Below, one piece after another: positions 1-12,690 of a DNA stretch of 64,000 nucleotides. The DNA is taken from the NCBI RefSeq assembly GCF_008831285.2, contig NC_045149.1, forward strand, positions 5,819,500-5,883,499, written 5' to 3'. The notes beneath the pieces are model-generated. The model was not told the origin of the DNA. It ran no database searches and saw nothing but the letters and a program-made list of their open reading frames with translations. How positions within the stretch are numbered: position 1 is the first letter of the stretch; the number at the start of each line of letters is the position of its first letter. Origin of the DNA: Nymphaea colorata. Lineage: Eukaryota > Streptophyta > Magnoliopsida > Nymphaeales > Nymphaeaceae. The position numbers and the translations under genes were made by a program.

Positions 1-662
1 ACCCAAGCATGAGGCAAGATGATTCCAGTTTTCCTCGAATCCAAGAATGGAATTTGTTTGAAGGAATTTGACCTTCTTATACACCCAGGGACAGGTGCAT
101 ATCGTAGCCAAACCTACACATTTATTGTGGGGCTACATCTAAACTGCAATATTGTAGTAGAACACCCCAGCATCAGTTGGAATCATTTCAAAATACAGAT
201 TGATGAGACTAATGAGGAGATTTGGGTGAAGGACCTAGCGTCTGAAAAGGCACCATGCTCTCGGGTCAAAGAGTGACGTCTTATATGTACATGCAAGTTA
301 AGGATGGGGACATTTTGAGAAAAGAAAAAAGGATAGTAGATTATGAGTTGAAATGGGAATTGACTGGTTCCAACCAAGGGAATGATCAAAGGAACATCCC
401 AGCACCCACTACCCGAGGTTGGGAAAACCGTTAGAAAGGCCCTTTTTGTTGTAATAACCATATAGCTCACTTACCATCAAGAACCCCACTAAAACCAAGT
501 GGTATGCTTGAGACAGAAAGCAATGGAACAAGACTAGCTTGCAACCACCGCTCACCCCAATCTGAATATGTTCAGACCCAACGTTATTCACGAGAATGTG
601 ATGAGGGTCAAAGTGGCATTGGCCATTCGAGGAAATACTAGCCGAAATGGGAGCCCACGGTC

Positions 663-1088
663 TTGGACCAAAGGGAAAAGGCAGACCATATAATGCAATC
701 TGATTGTCAAGCTCAAGAGAACAGAGGCAACGGGCAACTGCCTGTGATAGATATCCACAAGCCGCAGCGGATGGAACCTTCCTTTGGAGGACCCTTATCG
801 ATTCTAGAAGCACAGATCGATAAGCTGCTAACATTATCGTCACTTAGGTTGAACGAGAAAATGCGAGAAGTCCGGAACACCTTTGATTCGCTACAACAGG
901 GGCTGCAATGGTTGGTGAAGCAAGTTGAGAGGTATGAGATGGCGGATGGGCCAGCAAAACCCTTTGCGAAAACATCAAGTGAAGGAGTTACAACAGTGAT
1001 TTCGAAAGGGTTATACCGGGCCAAAATGGAAGAAAGAGCCAAGATAGACTTTCCATTGGAGGATTGGCATATCCAGCTAGCTGCTTGA
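663..1088 (+). pseudogene. Gag-like fragment of the gypsy remnant
   Basis: A 141-codon open stretch rich in charged residues. The middle (about residues 45-100) looks helical and amphipathic, with repeated Leu/Lys/Glu spacing, as in the gag regions that precede protease in plant gypsy elements. It lacks a known catalytic motif. Assignment rests mainly on its position upstream of the zinc-knuckle remnant at 1213-1263 and the protease remnant at 2188, all on the same strand. It could also be non-coding DNA that happens to stay open. Confidence 0.35.
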
Positions 1089-2187
1089 GCCGAGACCAGT
1101 GACTACTCCCCGCCAAATAAGTGTGACCCTCAACTATCATCTCCCAAGATTGATCCCATTCCACCAAACCCAGGAATAACGCACCAAGAAAAACAGAAAC
1201 GTTTTAAAACGGGTCAGTATTTTAGGTGTAAGGCGACTTGGAAGTGGGGGCATAGGTGTGAATAGAATGGCATTGAGGTTGAGGAGTCAAGTAGCATGTG
1301 CCGCACGGGTAATGAGCAAACGACGGCTGAACTCACAACATGTTCGGACCAAGCCAATGGAAGAGGAGAGGTGATCAGCCAAGAATGTAAACCTCGGCTG
1401 CCCCTACCTGGCACTGACCGGTCAAAACCCACGGGAGAGTTGGCTGCAGATAGCCAGGTTTACCTTGGGCCGGAATGGCTAAATATAGTCAAGCGAGGAA
1501 GGGCGAAAGCAACTGAGTTCGTGAGGGACGGGGGCAGCACCTATCCCATCAATTATACAGCAAGTCCAAGATAGCCTCCCCACACAAGGGGCAAGGAGCT
1601 GAAGAAATGAGAAGAAACCCCCCCCCCCGCCAGCCGCACGGAGACCTCTCCAATTAAGAATGAGTACTTTGGCATATTGGTCGAAGGACCGATCGGCGTG
1701 GTCCACCCAGCTAGTGGAAATGCAGCGCCTGGGTCCTCAATGAACCTCAAGCAAGCAAAGATTACAAATAGAGTGAGAACTTTCTTTTGGGCTACTTGGG
1801 GAGACGGGAGTGATCTTTCTACCACAATATATTACAATCGACGAGGGTGGACTGAATACAATAGGTTGGAAATCCTCTACCAACAGCCACGAAAAATGGG
1901 GTCCAATCAAATACGCCATTCACAATGTAGTGGTATTCAGTTGAATTATTCCAAAATGCCCAATCCTGCTGAGTATAGCCCAAACACCCCATTGCAAGAT
2001 CCTCACTGTAAGGGGAGATCCTTGGTCTCACGGGAGAAGGTTAGTGACGGATCAAACCGAGAAGTTGGGACCTGATCTATTGGTGATGAGGGTGACCGTA
2101 ACCGGACGGGGCATGATCAGACACTGCCCCCTTCCACTAGCCAAGTAACCATGATAAAGGCAACCACTGCGACGATACGTCAGCATC

Positions 2188-2532
2188 GTGGGCATAATAC
2201 TACTTGTGGATAGTAGATATCCACATAGTCTCATAAACCACCAAATTGTCTGCGGGGTGGGTAACAATATAAGGAACTATGGCACACCCAATGAGGAAGT
2301 TGGGGATGGGACAAGAGGGACATATTGCGCAACATGTAAAGGCATGAAGATCAAGATCCAACGCCATCAGTTATGGGCAGATTTATATGTTTTCATAGGG
2401 TATTGGCCGGATGTGGTGCTCGGCAGCCCGTGGCTTGAATCACTTGAAGGTGTTGTCCTAAACCCCATCGATATGACAATCCAGTTTACTAGGGAAGATG
2501 GGGAAAACGTGACCCACTTTGCCTTGGAGTGA
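2188..2532 (+). pseudogene. Retropepsin-like protease fragment (gypsy)
   Basis: The frame carries the two hallmarks of a retroviral-type aspartic protease. An N-terminal active-site loop reads LLVDSRYPHSLI where families have a D-S/T-G triplet followed by a hydrophobic H/N-F-I segment. About 60 residues later DVVLGSPWLESLEGV matches the conserved D-x-V/I-L-G-x-x-W-L flap/helix of plant gypsy proteases. The catalytic triplet has become Asp-Ser-Arg, which should abolish activity. The frame opens at a GTG codon, not a genuine start. It follows the gag-like pieces on the same strand. Confidence 0.65.
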
Positions 2533-3660
2533 GGCAACGCTGCTATGGCCACTTTGAGTTTACTATGGACGGACCCTTATCTCCAAGCTGCAGCTTCCGA
2601 TATTGGAGAAGGGGCAAATATCCCGAACTCACAAAGCCGGAGGAGTGTTTCCTAGGTAAAGAACTTTGATGTTCAATCACTAAGGCCAAGGATACCAGCC
2701 GGGGCGATTGGGGAACCCCATGGGCTATGTCAGAACCCTTCCAAGAGCATGACACCAGCCTTCAAATCAGTTTACATTGCAGTGTCACAGGGTCACATGC
2801 CAACAGCCGGGCAAAAGCAACTGGTCCATTTCTAGACAGCCCATGTGCAATATGGGCGAGAGGTGAACCATCCCTCGCCCGATCAGCAAGTAACCCGTGG
2901 TTGAGCTACGCCATGTGGCACCAAACCTCCACCTGGCAGCCAACAATTTGAAGATAGTGAGGAAGGGACCTACTCTCAGGTGGTCTGTCTAGGGCCTGGA
3001 GAGGGCCACGAAAGGGACAAAGATTTTTCTCCCATCAGCAGCTCGTTGTGAAGGAATCCAGCCGGTTCAAGAGTGAAAGAAGCACAATCCCTGTAGCTGT
3101 GAGACAAGAACATTTTCCATGGGACCCAAGCGGCAAACAATATCGTCTAGGGAGGGCTCATCGTCCTCTCTAACAAGTGGAATGACAAAGAGCATGAGGA
3201 GAAGCTCTATCTTAGGATGGAGGATTCGATGCAGCCCGTCCTCCGCTCAGCCATCATGTTCGAGAGACGGGCACATCCACCCCATTCGGGAGACGTAGAA
3301 TGATCCCACTCGGACAGTCTGGCCATGTGGCACCCTTGAGAAAGGAGGTTATGCCCCAGTGCCTATTTGCTGGCCAAAAAAGATGTTGAGGAGGACCAGC
3401 CGCGAATAAGTGAGGCCAATCCTTGGTCGACCACTGCAAGAGAGTATGCGAGAAGCCTTTGAGGAGGATTAGCCTTGTGGGTGGTGGATGCACGCTACTA
3501 TAGCATGGCGCCGAAGAGCCATGCCATGGTTGAGGAGCGGTCGAGAGGGCAGCATTTTGCCAAGGGAGGCTAACTCCAGCCCTAGCCAAGAATGCCAAAG
3601 GCTAGCCAGCCCTTACGCATAGCCAAAGGAGGACTCGGCCAGGACCAAATAGGAGAAGAG

Positions 3661-4499
3661 CGCTCGGTTAACTGAGTTCAGAGCGGACACGCTCAGCAGT
3701 GAAGCGGGACACGCTTGGGGTTTCTCCGGACACGGTAGTTTTGTAAATTTTAATCTGTAATTTAATAATGCAGGCCAGGTAGCGGAAGTTTTTGGGAGAT
3801 TCGGCCTTTTGTTGGCCCTTTGCTCGGGTCAGCATCAAGACCTGGGCCGATTCTACTGGCCGACCCGGTTTGACAACTGAGACTCGGTTGTTAGACCGGC
3901 TCACGAGGGCAGAAAGTCGCGCATGCGAGGCTGCCCGCGTCTTCGTCCTCCTCTGCTACGTCAAAAGCAGAGGGCGATGGTGTTGTTTCCTACTTTTTGA
4001 TTTTTCTAGTTTTACCAATTTTTAAAGATACTTTAGTATGGTTTTCCAGCGACCACAACGTCGGCGAGCTGAATCAAACAGCCAAATCCTAGCTTAATCT
4101 CTCCTAACTCCAAATACCTCCCATACCGGCATCGAGAGTGGAAGGCATGGTTTTTCTTTCATTTCCTTTTGACGGACGAACAGAAGTAGGTTTCTCTAGT
4201 GGCGTGGCTCTTTCCAGTGAACCCTCACAACTACGACCCCTACGACACATGGGTAAGCGTCTCTGTGGTTTTGAGAACTTGCTACCAACCGACCCTAAGC
4301 TTGCTGGTTTATGTTAATGACAAAGACAAAGCTTCCACCTTTTAGTACACAGTTCAATTGGATTTCAGTCATTTTTATTGTGAAATCTCTTCCCAAACCT
4401 CACCATTCCCTCGGCCTGAGTCCCACACAACTCCCCTTCATTCACCTCCATCCACCCATTCTTTTCTACCTCTTTGTCACCAAACTGGACATCCATGTT
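3661..4499. other. Intergenic, no recognisable gene
   Basis: Mixed-composition DNA. 3660-4020 is GC-richer and may still be retroelement-derived, but no protein motif, tRNA or LTR boundary was recognised. The open frame at 4311-4592 has no family signature and runs into the tandem duplication that follows. Confidence 0.4.
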
Positions 4500-4852
4500 C
4501 CCCTCGCACCTCTTTCAGAGTGTGATCCTCGGGCAGTGACACTGCCTGGGCCGCCCCTTGGCAAGACCGACCGCACCACTTGGCCACCGTGAACCAAGCC
4601 TAAGGGCAGTCTCTCGGGATGAGTCCCTGAACTAGGTTACAATTTCCCTTAGCCTCTTTGGCTATGGTTCCACCAGCCCCTCACGCCTCTTTCCGAGTGT
4701 GACCCTTGGGCAGCGACAGTGTCTGGGCTGCCCCTCGGTAGGACCGACCGCACCACTTGGTCACTGTGAACCAAGCCTAAGGGTAGTCCCTGGGGATGAG
4801 TCCCTGAACTAGGTCACAATTTCCCTTAGCCTCTTTGGCTATGGTTCCACCA
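4500..4852. repeat. 177-bp tandem duplication (two copies)
   Basis: Copy 1 is 4500-4676 and copy 2 is 4677-4852. Both begin with CCCCTC, continue through GACCGACCGCACCACTTGG and end with GGCTATGGTTCCACCA. They differ at only a modest number of positions, so the duplication is fairly recent compared with the surrounding decay. No coding potential was recognised. Confidence 0.9.
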
Positions 4853-5690
4853 TGGATCTACCTAGCATCACTTGGAGGGGCTAGGCTAGGCATAGGTGCA
4901 CCGCCCTAGGATTGGCACGACTGCTTGACTGAGGACTGTGTGTCGCAAAAAAGAGTCCCTCAGTGAGGTGGTTGCAAGCAGCCAAGGTAGGTCTCTCACG
5001 ACAGCAGGGTTGGGGGTTGCTCCCTATTGGTGTTGAGCTGGCCTGGGTCCGATCGAGGCTAAGAGAGTTCTGTAGGTTGAGGGTAGCTTGGGCAGGCAGT
5101 GTTTCAGGCTACTGGGTGAAGGGTTGAGGCTGGAAGGGGCTGAAGAAACTGGCCGTAGCAGAATGGCCATCCATGCAGGCTGTAGGCAAGTTGAGGCCAG
5201 CCCGAGGTCAGGCATGGCTTAGTCGACCATTGGACATCAGCCTGACAGTGGCAGGTTGACTGGGTAGGTCTGGGACAAAGTCGTGGCCGGGGCAGGTCAG
5301 TTGCTGGTCAGTGAGGATGGCTGGCCAAGCCAAGCAGTTGTACCACTCTCAGCCAAGGCTGGGCTCTAGAAGACAGCTGGGGCCTAGGTGTGGCCGGCTG
5401 GCTGACTGACCACATTGGCTAGACGGGTCGAGCTGGCCACAGCACTGGCTTGACATGGTCAGGTATGCTGGGCTGAGCCTAGCAGGAGCTAGGTGTGGCT
5501 GACACGTGGTTGGGTAGTCTTGGCAGGCCTGAGCCTATTGGTGGGGCCTCCTACTAGCCTAGCCTGGGAGCAGGGGTCCAATGGCCAAAGTGTGGTCGTC
5601 CACAGCAGGCAACCTTGGCCACGACTGCTGGCCAACAAAGGCTCTAAGGCAATTTCTCCAACGGTAGAAGGATCCCTATAGGGTATCAAG
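4853..5690. repeat. G/C-skewed low-complexity tract rich in GGCTGG, GGCCA and CAGG words
   Basis: From about 4980 to 5650 the + strand repeats short words such as GGCTGG, TGGCC, AGGCT and GGTCAG without a fixed period. Open frames here on either strand are composed of the same words and show no domain. It looks like degenerate retroelement or simple-sequence DNA. Confidence 0.5.
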
Positions 5691-8229
5691 TGTAGAGCAT
5701 CTAGAAGGTCTTAGGAAGTTTGACATAATCAAATTGTTCATATTGTTCATAGATTGTTTTTTTTTCACAGCATCAGTATAAGTTGTATAACAACTTGCTA
5801 TTGTTGGGCTTTTGAAACAGAGGAATGTTACACTTACTCTGAGTTCATCACTCAACTCATTTTGTTTGATAGCTTTTCTTGCATCCTGCCAAGGTTCTTT
5901 GGTCACAAGGGCATTTTTTTTTGTGGCATTGCATGCTAGACCTTCATAGATGTTTGATTGTCAAGATTAATATATTAACTTTTGAACAATGATTCCTTGA
6001 TTTCATTAGAAATTCTTAGACGATGAAAATCAATGCCACGTGCAGTTGCTGACTCACAATTGAGTCATGGACTCAATCTTTAGAAATTGAAAATTATTTG
6101 TAAAGGTTTTGTTTAAAAAAATTGTTCAAATTTCTTTTAGGAAATTCATATGAGAAGTGATTTACCAAATCAATTTTGATTGTGCTTGAAACTTCCTACT
6201 AAAAGGTAAGATACTCTAAGAGGATTTGAAAGAATGTAACAACATCCGTTCACTGGAGAATGATCCATTGTTAAATTGTTTGTAATTTTCAATTGTGATT
6301 ACACTCAAAAGTCAAGTTTCTTGAGGTGTAATCCATTGGTTGGATCGGGAATTTTCAGCCCTGTAAGCATTAATTAGCTGATAAGAGTTGCAAGGTAAGA
6401 CTTATTGACGTAATGTCCTTCCTAATTTGGTACCCATTTGCCTTTGAGTGTTTCTTTAGAAGAGCCACAATGTGAAGAACAAGGTCATTTACTTGAAATC
6501 TTATTTCAATGACAAACTTGGCATAATCATAATGCATTATCTGAATATAATGTGCACTAAGCTCAAATGTGGATCATGGATCTAATTTTGATACTAAGAC
6601 TTAGATCCTAATCTAGATCTGAAGTATATTCTAGAAAATGGATCTGAAGTATATTCTATAAAGATGGATCACAAATCTAAATTTGGATATGAGATCCAAA
6701 TATAAAAATTGAACTTGAGATCTAGATCAAGAATTGAGTTCTAGAAATGGCATGAACTTGGTCGTGGCTTGATCAAGGGTGGGTTCAAGCTTGATCACTT
6801 GTACTGGACCTAGGCTAGGTTCAGTTTAGAAAATGAGCTTGGACCTTGGTTGGCATAGGTTTACTGGGCTCACCCTAGGTGCTAATTTTGGAAATTTGAG
6901 GTGGCACGGTTTGGGCTCGAGCCTACTAAGTTCATGTAAATATGTAAGAATGCTAACTTAGGTTCATGTGGCTCCTAATTTAGATTTTATGCAAATTATG
7001 CATATAGTGGCAAAAGACCAAAATACCCTTAGCATGGAAATCAAAATCAATGGTCGTGTAGGTAAAATGACCATACTAGGACATGTGCAAGGTAAAAATA
7101 TGGTATCTTGTGAAATTTGGTAGAAAATGACCCTGTTTGCCCTATTAAAACTCAAAAATTCAATTTTTACATATATAAAAAATGAGAGCTTTTGATCTGA
7201 ACCATGTCTTTCTAATCTAGGGCTGATAGTACTCTCTTAAAGAATTGTTGATCGGAACAATGTAAATGAATTGAAGAATTGATTCCCGAATTTATCAAAA
7301 TTCTGATTGAAAGATTGAGCTACGTGAAACAAGATGTCTGAAACTAAACAAACCCGAATAAAATAAAAATCGACTTCAAATATGGATGAGTGAACTAAAA
7401 TCAAAGTTCAAAATGCTCAGACTTGATGCTCAAGAATGTGATCCTAGCTCGGCATTTCTAACATGTTTTGGATGATGAGAATTTTTGCTCGGACATACTA
7501 GAGCTGGTGAAAGAGTGTCACTTTGATTTTAGGACAACTAGAGCTGGTGAGAGAGTGTCACTTTGATTTTAGGACAAAACTCTAAAACTCAAATCTATAT
7601 TATGAAACTGGAAGTAACTGGAAAAATACTCTGTGGGCATTGAGAAGAGCTTATGTTTAGTTCAGTTCAGCTTGACATAGTTTCAGTGTTCCAGAATTCG
7701 TATATGCTGGTCTTAGTGAGTTGATCAAGTTAGAATGAGCTAGCTTTGTGCTAGGAAAACACTAGTGAGCTGATTCTATCGACATTTAGGTTTACGTAAA
7801 GTTGAGAAATGACCTTATTGTTCAAATATTAGGCACTTTTCAAAGCTTTAGTGAAAGTCCCTACTTTCTAGGTTACTGTGACAAAATGCAAGGACAAAAT
7901 GGTCATTCTTGATGTTGGTATAAAATATGATTGTGTGGTTTAGAAATGACCCTTGATCATGAAATTTGGTTTTTGAATACCAATTTAGAAATCTCCTGCT
8001 GAAAAGTACAATGGTCATTTGGATTCATGAAAATTTTATGTCGTCACATCCATCCTACTCAAACCACTATCAAGCAGTTCACTTTACCCAAAAGAGCTAA
8101 GGAGCAACCTTCCTTTTGATATTTTCTCATCATAAGGTATGTAGATATCTTCCTTTTTCTAGATTTTTCTTCTATCTCCGTTTCATGACATGCTAGTAAA
8201 GCCAAGAATCTTCCTTAAATCTTCATGAG
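5691..8229. other. AT-rich intergenic DNA, no recognisable gene
   Basis: No frame longer than about 75 codons and no family motif. It contains a stretch rich in GATCT/GATCC words at about 6570-6740 that resembles tracts at 12.0, 12.4, 14.7 and 38.1 kb, suggesting shared repeat origin. Confidence 0.5.
7497..7576. repeat. 40-bp tandem duplication
   Basis: Two almost identical 40-bp copies (7497-7536 and 7537-7576) beginning ACTAGAGCTGGTGA and ending TTTTAGGACA. Confidence 0.9.
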
Positions 8230-8960
8230 CATGATCGACATAAGTATAGCTTTTTAATCTCTCTTTCTTTATGTTTATAATATGGTTTTATTTTTGTTTA
8301 AATCCTGTTCTCTCTCTTATTAATCTATCTTCTTGTTTCTTTTTTTTGTCTTCTTCTCCTATCTTTTCTCTATTTCTCTTTCTCACCACTTTTCTATCTT
8401 TCTCGCATCTCTCTTTTTAACTCGTTTTTCTAACATTTTAAACTTCTCTTTCATTTTTAACTTTTCTCTCTCTCATTTTAATTTCTATGTCTCTCATTCA
8501 TATCTTTTCTCTCTCTCATTTTAACTTCTATTTCTCTCATTCTGGACTTTTCTCTTTCTCTCATTCTTAACTTTCTTCCTCTCATTTTTACTTCTTTTTC
8601 TTTCATTAACATCTCTTCTGATATTTCTTTCTCTCGATTGTTTTCTCATTTTTATTTCACTCTTTCTATTTCTCTATTTTTTTTTTCTCTCTCTTAAGTA
8701 ATCTCTCATTTTTCCTCTATTTTTCATCTCTCATTTTTTAACTTGTTTTTTTCTCCCTTTTTACTCTCTCTCTCTTTTCGAAAAGCCTCTTCTCATCTTT
8801 CTTTAATTATTTTTATATTTTCTTTCTTCAAACCTCTTTTTATATATTTTCACCTCTCCATTTTTCTTTCTCACTATTTTTTTTTTCACTCTTAACTAGT
8901 TCCTCCTTCTCTCTTTCTATCTATCTTTGCAGCTCTTTCTTCACTTTACTCTTTATCTCT
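8230..8960. repeat. Pyrimidine-rich tract with TCTCTCATTTT units
   Basis: About 700 bp are almost purely C/T on the + strand with scattered A. The word TCTCTCATTTTAACTTC and variants recur at irregular spacing of about 20-40 bp, most regularly between 8460 and 8640. The 63-codon frame at 8333-8524 is just this repeat translated. Confidence 0.75.
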
Positions 8961-10690
8961 TAGTTATCTTAATGGCTTGTTTGAATGAACGACCTTTTTT
9001 GCTTGTGCATGTACATTACAATGATCAAAACTTGGATTGGGACATTTTTCTATTTCCATTATTTTTTAGGTTAGGACGTGTCTAACTCAAGAAAACACCT
9101 AAATCATTCATTCCAAATGCAAATACACCATTTACTCGTTTTCAATCATTGATTCCTTTTTAACCTTCCCATGACCTACTTATATTTTCAATATATCCTA
9201 GAGTGACTTGCTAGATAGATTTTTACCCCATAAACTTTCAATTTTTTTTCGTTTTTTCATCGCTTTTGGAAACAAATTTTGAAAAAAAATCATGCTTTTA
9301 TAAAACATGCCAAGTTGAAGTCACACTTGTCAGAACAAGCAACTTGCAAATGTATTTCCCAATCATATTTTCAAAAAGCAAAACAAGTTGAAAACTTTGA
9401 CTTTAAACTTCAAGTATAAATTATCTTCATATTAGAGTTTTAGTGACAATATTACAAGAACTCAAATGATTTTAAAGTATCTGCCTTCGAACATTTTATT
9501 TTCTAAACTATTTCTACATTTCAAGCTCATATCTTTAAGATTGTTGTCATTCAGGGTTCAGTAAACTACTCATAAGCCTATAGTTCTATATTGGGGGCCC
9601 TATATTTTAAACCAAACCCTATTTAAATCTCTTTAAAATCTTTATCAATTTTTGAAACTTTTGTGTAACTTGATCACACAAGCATATAGGACTTACAATA
9701 ACCCTTAAAAATGTTGAAATTTGCAAATCAAAGAGGCTGCCAGTTTTTAGTATGGTTACCTCCGATAAAGACGCTGAAAATGGCTGGGCATCGTCATTCC
9801 TTTTCTCTCTCTTTTCAAAACCAAACAAAAATTAATAGGAACCAAAAGGCTCTATTGAAGGAGCCTCAATTTTGACTTGAAATTTGATTTGTGTAGCTTA
9901 AAAAGAATGACATGAAAATGGAGACATATAACAGTCAAATGAATCAGTAGCATGTGTCTGTTATGGTGAATTCTACATCCATATTACTAGAAATGTCTAT
10001 ACTTGTGATTATGTTTGCTGCTATAAATTTATATCAGTCATTTAGGTCACCACTAACTCAACCTTCCACTAGTGTAGATCTATGCCAATGATTCTTCTGA
10101 CCACAATAGTTCTCTTTCTTCTCTTCTTCTTCTTTTTTTTTTGGAAAAAGGCCCTCATGTAAACCTGATAATGGCTTGTATGTACCAAATAATCTACAAC
10201 TCATTGAGACCAAAGCAATATGCATGCATCTTTATTTAATAACAAACTATTTTAAATGGCACGAAAAGAAGAGCTAACCTGAGTATAGTACATTGGAATA
10301 AACTTGTCATATCCAGCATTTTTTAGTTTTTTTTTCATGCCAATAAAACTAATCCATGTAAGATTTGTGACCCGTAAGTTACAACTAAGCAAGACTTTTC
10401 ATACAGATTGGCTGGAACAAGAGTGCCCCCAAAGCTAATTAGGGTAGAAAAGCCCACTGAAGATGCTAGGCACACGCATAAATGTTTCCAATGCTGAACT
10501 CATTTTTCTTCAAAATGTAGCCAACTAACAGTTGACTTGCAATCCTAGAAGCAAACACCAAGGGAAAAAATTTGGATGATACCTCAAAAACTTGGTTTTT
10601 GTTAAAACCTGGTTTTTTAATGAGTTTTCAAAACCTAGTTTGCCTATTTATATGACCAAACAAAAACTAGGTTTTTGATGATATTTGTTA
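8961..10690. other. AT-rich intergenic DNA, no recognisable gene
   Basis: Only short chance frames and homopolymer runs; no domain, tRNA or transposon terminus recognised. Confidence 0.5.
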
Positions 10691-10700
10691 AAAAAAGTTC

Positions 10701-10773
10701 ATATATATACATACATACATACATATATAAATATATATATATATATATCTGTGTGTGTGTGTGTAATTTATTC

Positions 10774-10856
<83 letters not shown>

Positions 10857-10894
10857 GTGTGTGTGTGTGTGTGTGTGTGTAATTTATTCAAATT
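10701..10894. repeat. Compound (TA)n/(TG)n microsatellite with duplicated flank
   Basis: A long (TA)n array is bracketed by two copies of the same module, ATATCTGTGTGT... followed by AATTTATTCAAATT, at 10745-10778 and 10851-10894. The second copy has a longer (GT)n run. The array therefore grew by duplication of a TG-plus-flank unit as well as by slippage. Ile/Tyr-only frames here are not genes. Confidence 0.95.
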
Positions 10895-11870
10895 AAAAAA
10901 AAAAAGAGTATTCCCAACATAGAGTGTGCTTGTTAGTTAAACATAGAATGTGTTGCGTTTTACAAGCATAAAAGCACACATGAGTCCTAATGATAAATAA
11001 GCATGAGCATAAAAAGGCACTCAGAAGGCATGATTGAGGCAGAATATAGCTATGGATACTTTGAATTCACTTATTCAAAAGAAAGTCAATTCATCCACCT
11101 TAATTTAATTTGTCCAAATATGAATCCTTAAAGTGAATTCAACTTTTCTTTAACACCATTGGTCTACACTAGCTTACGTTAAAAACTGTTGATAATGGCA
11201 ATCATAAATTCAGCACAACAAGAATAAAAGGGTAAGTGAGAGACTATTACTTTTTTTTTTTACTTCTTTTTTCTAATATCTGAATTTAAACTAAACACTT
11301 TCTATTATTGTGCTTCACACTATTCCAAACTCCAACACTAAATAGGAAGTCTACACCACAAAGTGAGTCTTGTGCTTCACAGATTTCATGTTGGTTTAAG
11401 ATTGAACTCATGAAACTCTCGAAAATGACAACCAGCTGGTTGAAGCACGATTTTGCACATCAATAACTTAAAAAACAAAATTTTCTTTAAAAAAGCATGA
11501 GATTCAACATAGTAGTCAAAATTACATGAAGGCTAACCGGATGTTATCAAACAACTGCTGTCTAGGGGATGAAAAAACTGGTTTTTAACAAAACTGAGTT
11601 TTGGATGAAAAATCTAAGGCGACCAGGTTTTTTCGTTACCATATCAAAACCCTGTTTTGTGAAAACTTTGTTTTCAAGAAACCCAATTTTCTTGTCATCC
11701 AAACAGCCCCTAAGGGTTTTACTACTTGTGCAAAAATAATAAAAGATGAAAAGAAAAAATCAGAGTAATCCAACAAAAGCAAAAGGCAACATCACAACAA
11801 TCTTTTCCCTCAATTCAATAGGAATCTTAATATATTTCATGATATTAGTTCATACAGAAAAGACAAGGAT
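10895..11870. other. AT-rich intergenic DNA, no recognisable gene
   Basis: No open frame with a family signature; nothing else recognised. Confidence 0.45.
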
Positions 11871-12690
11871 TAAAGGATCAAACAAACACAAAGGCACTTC
11901 ATGCACTATGAGGTAAATATGAAAAATGTAATCAAAGTTGTTACGTGAAGAACAGAAGAAAATATTAAGAAGCAGCATGGAGTAACTCGAGTTTCAGTTA
12001 GATCTGTATTTCATATCCAAATTCATAATATATACTATTTCTACATCTGGATCTCACTATCAAATATCAGTCTAAACCATATGCACAAGTTGTCAATCTA
12101 GACTATCTCATATGGATCATGAATTTAATATATGCCCACAATCCATTTCAGATCTGGTGCTGTATATCGGACCAACAATCTAAATTCTTTAGCTAGATCC
12201 ATGTTCTCATCCTTTTGGAGTTTATATTTTAGTCCAAATCTAAAACCTGAGTACCAACATAAAAGAATTTTAAAAGGCAAAAAAACATCAAGGAAAACAA
12301 GCACATACTTGTATGCCCGAAAAGAGAGGGTTTAAAGGATCAAACAAACACAAAGGCACTTCATGTATCATGAGGTCAATTTGAAAAATGTAATCAACAG
12401 GCATGGAGCAACTCAAAAATCATTTAGATCTGTATTTCAAATCCAATTCATGATCTATACTCTTTTCTAGATCTGGATATCACTATCAAATATCAGTCTC
12501 AACCATATGCACAAGTTGTCAATCCAGACTATCTCATATGGATCATGAATTTGATATATATCCAAAATGCTTTTCAGATCTGGTGCTGTATGTCAGACCA
12601 ACAATCTAGATTCTTTAACTAGATCCTTGTTCTCATCCCTTTGGAGTTCATATTTTAGTTCAAATCTAAAATCTGAGTACCAACATAAAA
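11871..12690. repeat. Direct tandem duplication, units of about 394 and 358 bp
   Basis: Copy 1 (about 11871-12264) and copy 2 (about 12333-12690) both start TAAAGGATCAAACAAACACA and end GAGTACCAACATAAAA. The offset is about 462 bp at the left and about 428 bp at the right because copy 2 lacks roughly 35 bp. Both contain the GATCTG/GATCC-rich wording seen elsewhere in the window. The 67-codon frame at 12132-12335 spans the copy 1-spacer junction and is not a gene. Confidence 0.85.

Larger units (their letters stand above)
1..3660 (+). mobile_element. Degenerate Ty3/gypsy-like retroelement, gag to protease region
   Basis: This stretch has higher GC than the following 10 kb and holds broken reading frames in one orientation. 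Seen in order: a gag-like frame (663-1088), a damaged zinc knuckle near 1213-1263 (reads GQYFRCKATWKWGHRC, with the first Cys of the usual CCHC motif replaced), filler with stops, and a retropepsin-like frame at 2188-2532. Gag, then zinc knuckle, then protease is the order known for plant gypsy elements. No reverse transcriptase or integrase could be recognised after 2550, and no LTR is visible, so the 5' end probably lies before the window and the 3' part is lost or unrecognisable. It is a dead element; the lineage is not assignable by eye. Confidence 0.6.

Noticed and set aside
10675-10896. Overlapping Ile/Tyr/Cys/Val frames
   Set aside because: Translation of the (TA)n/(TG)n microsatellite in two frames.
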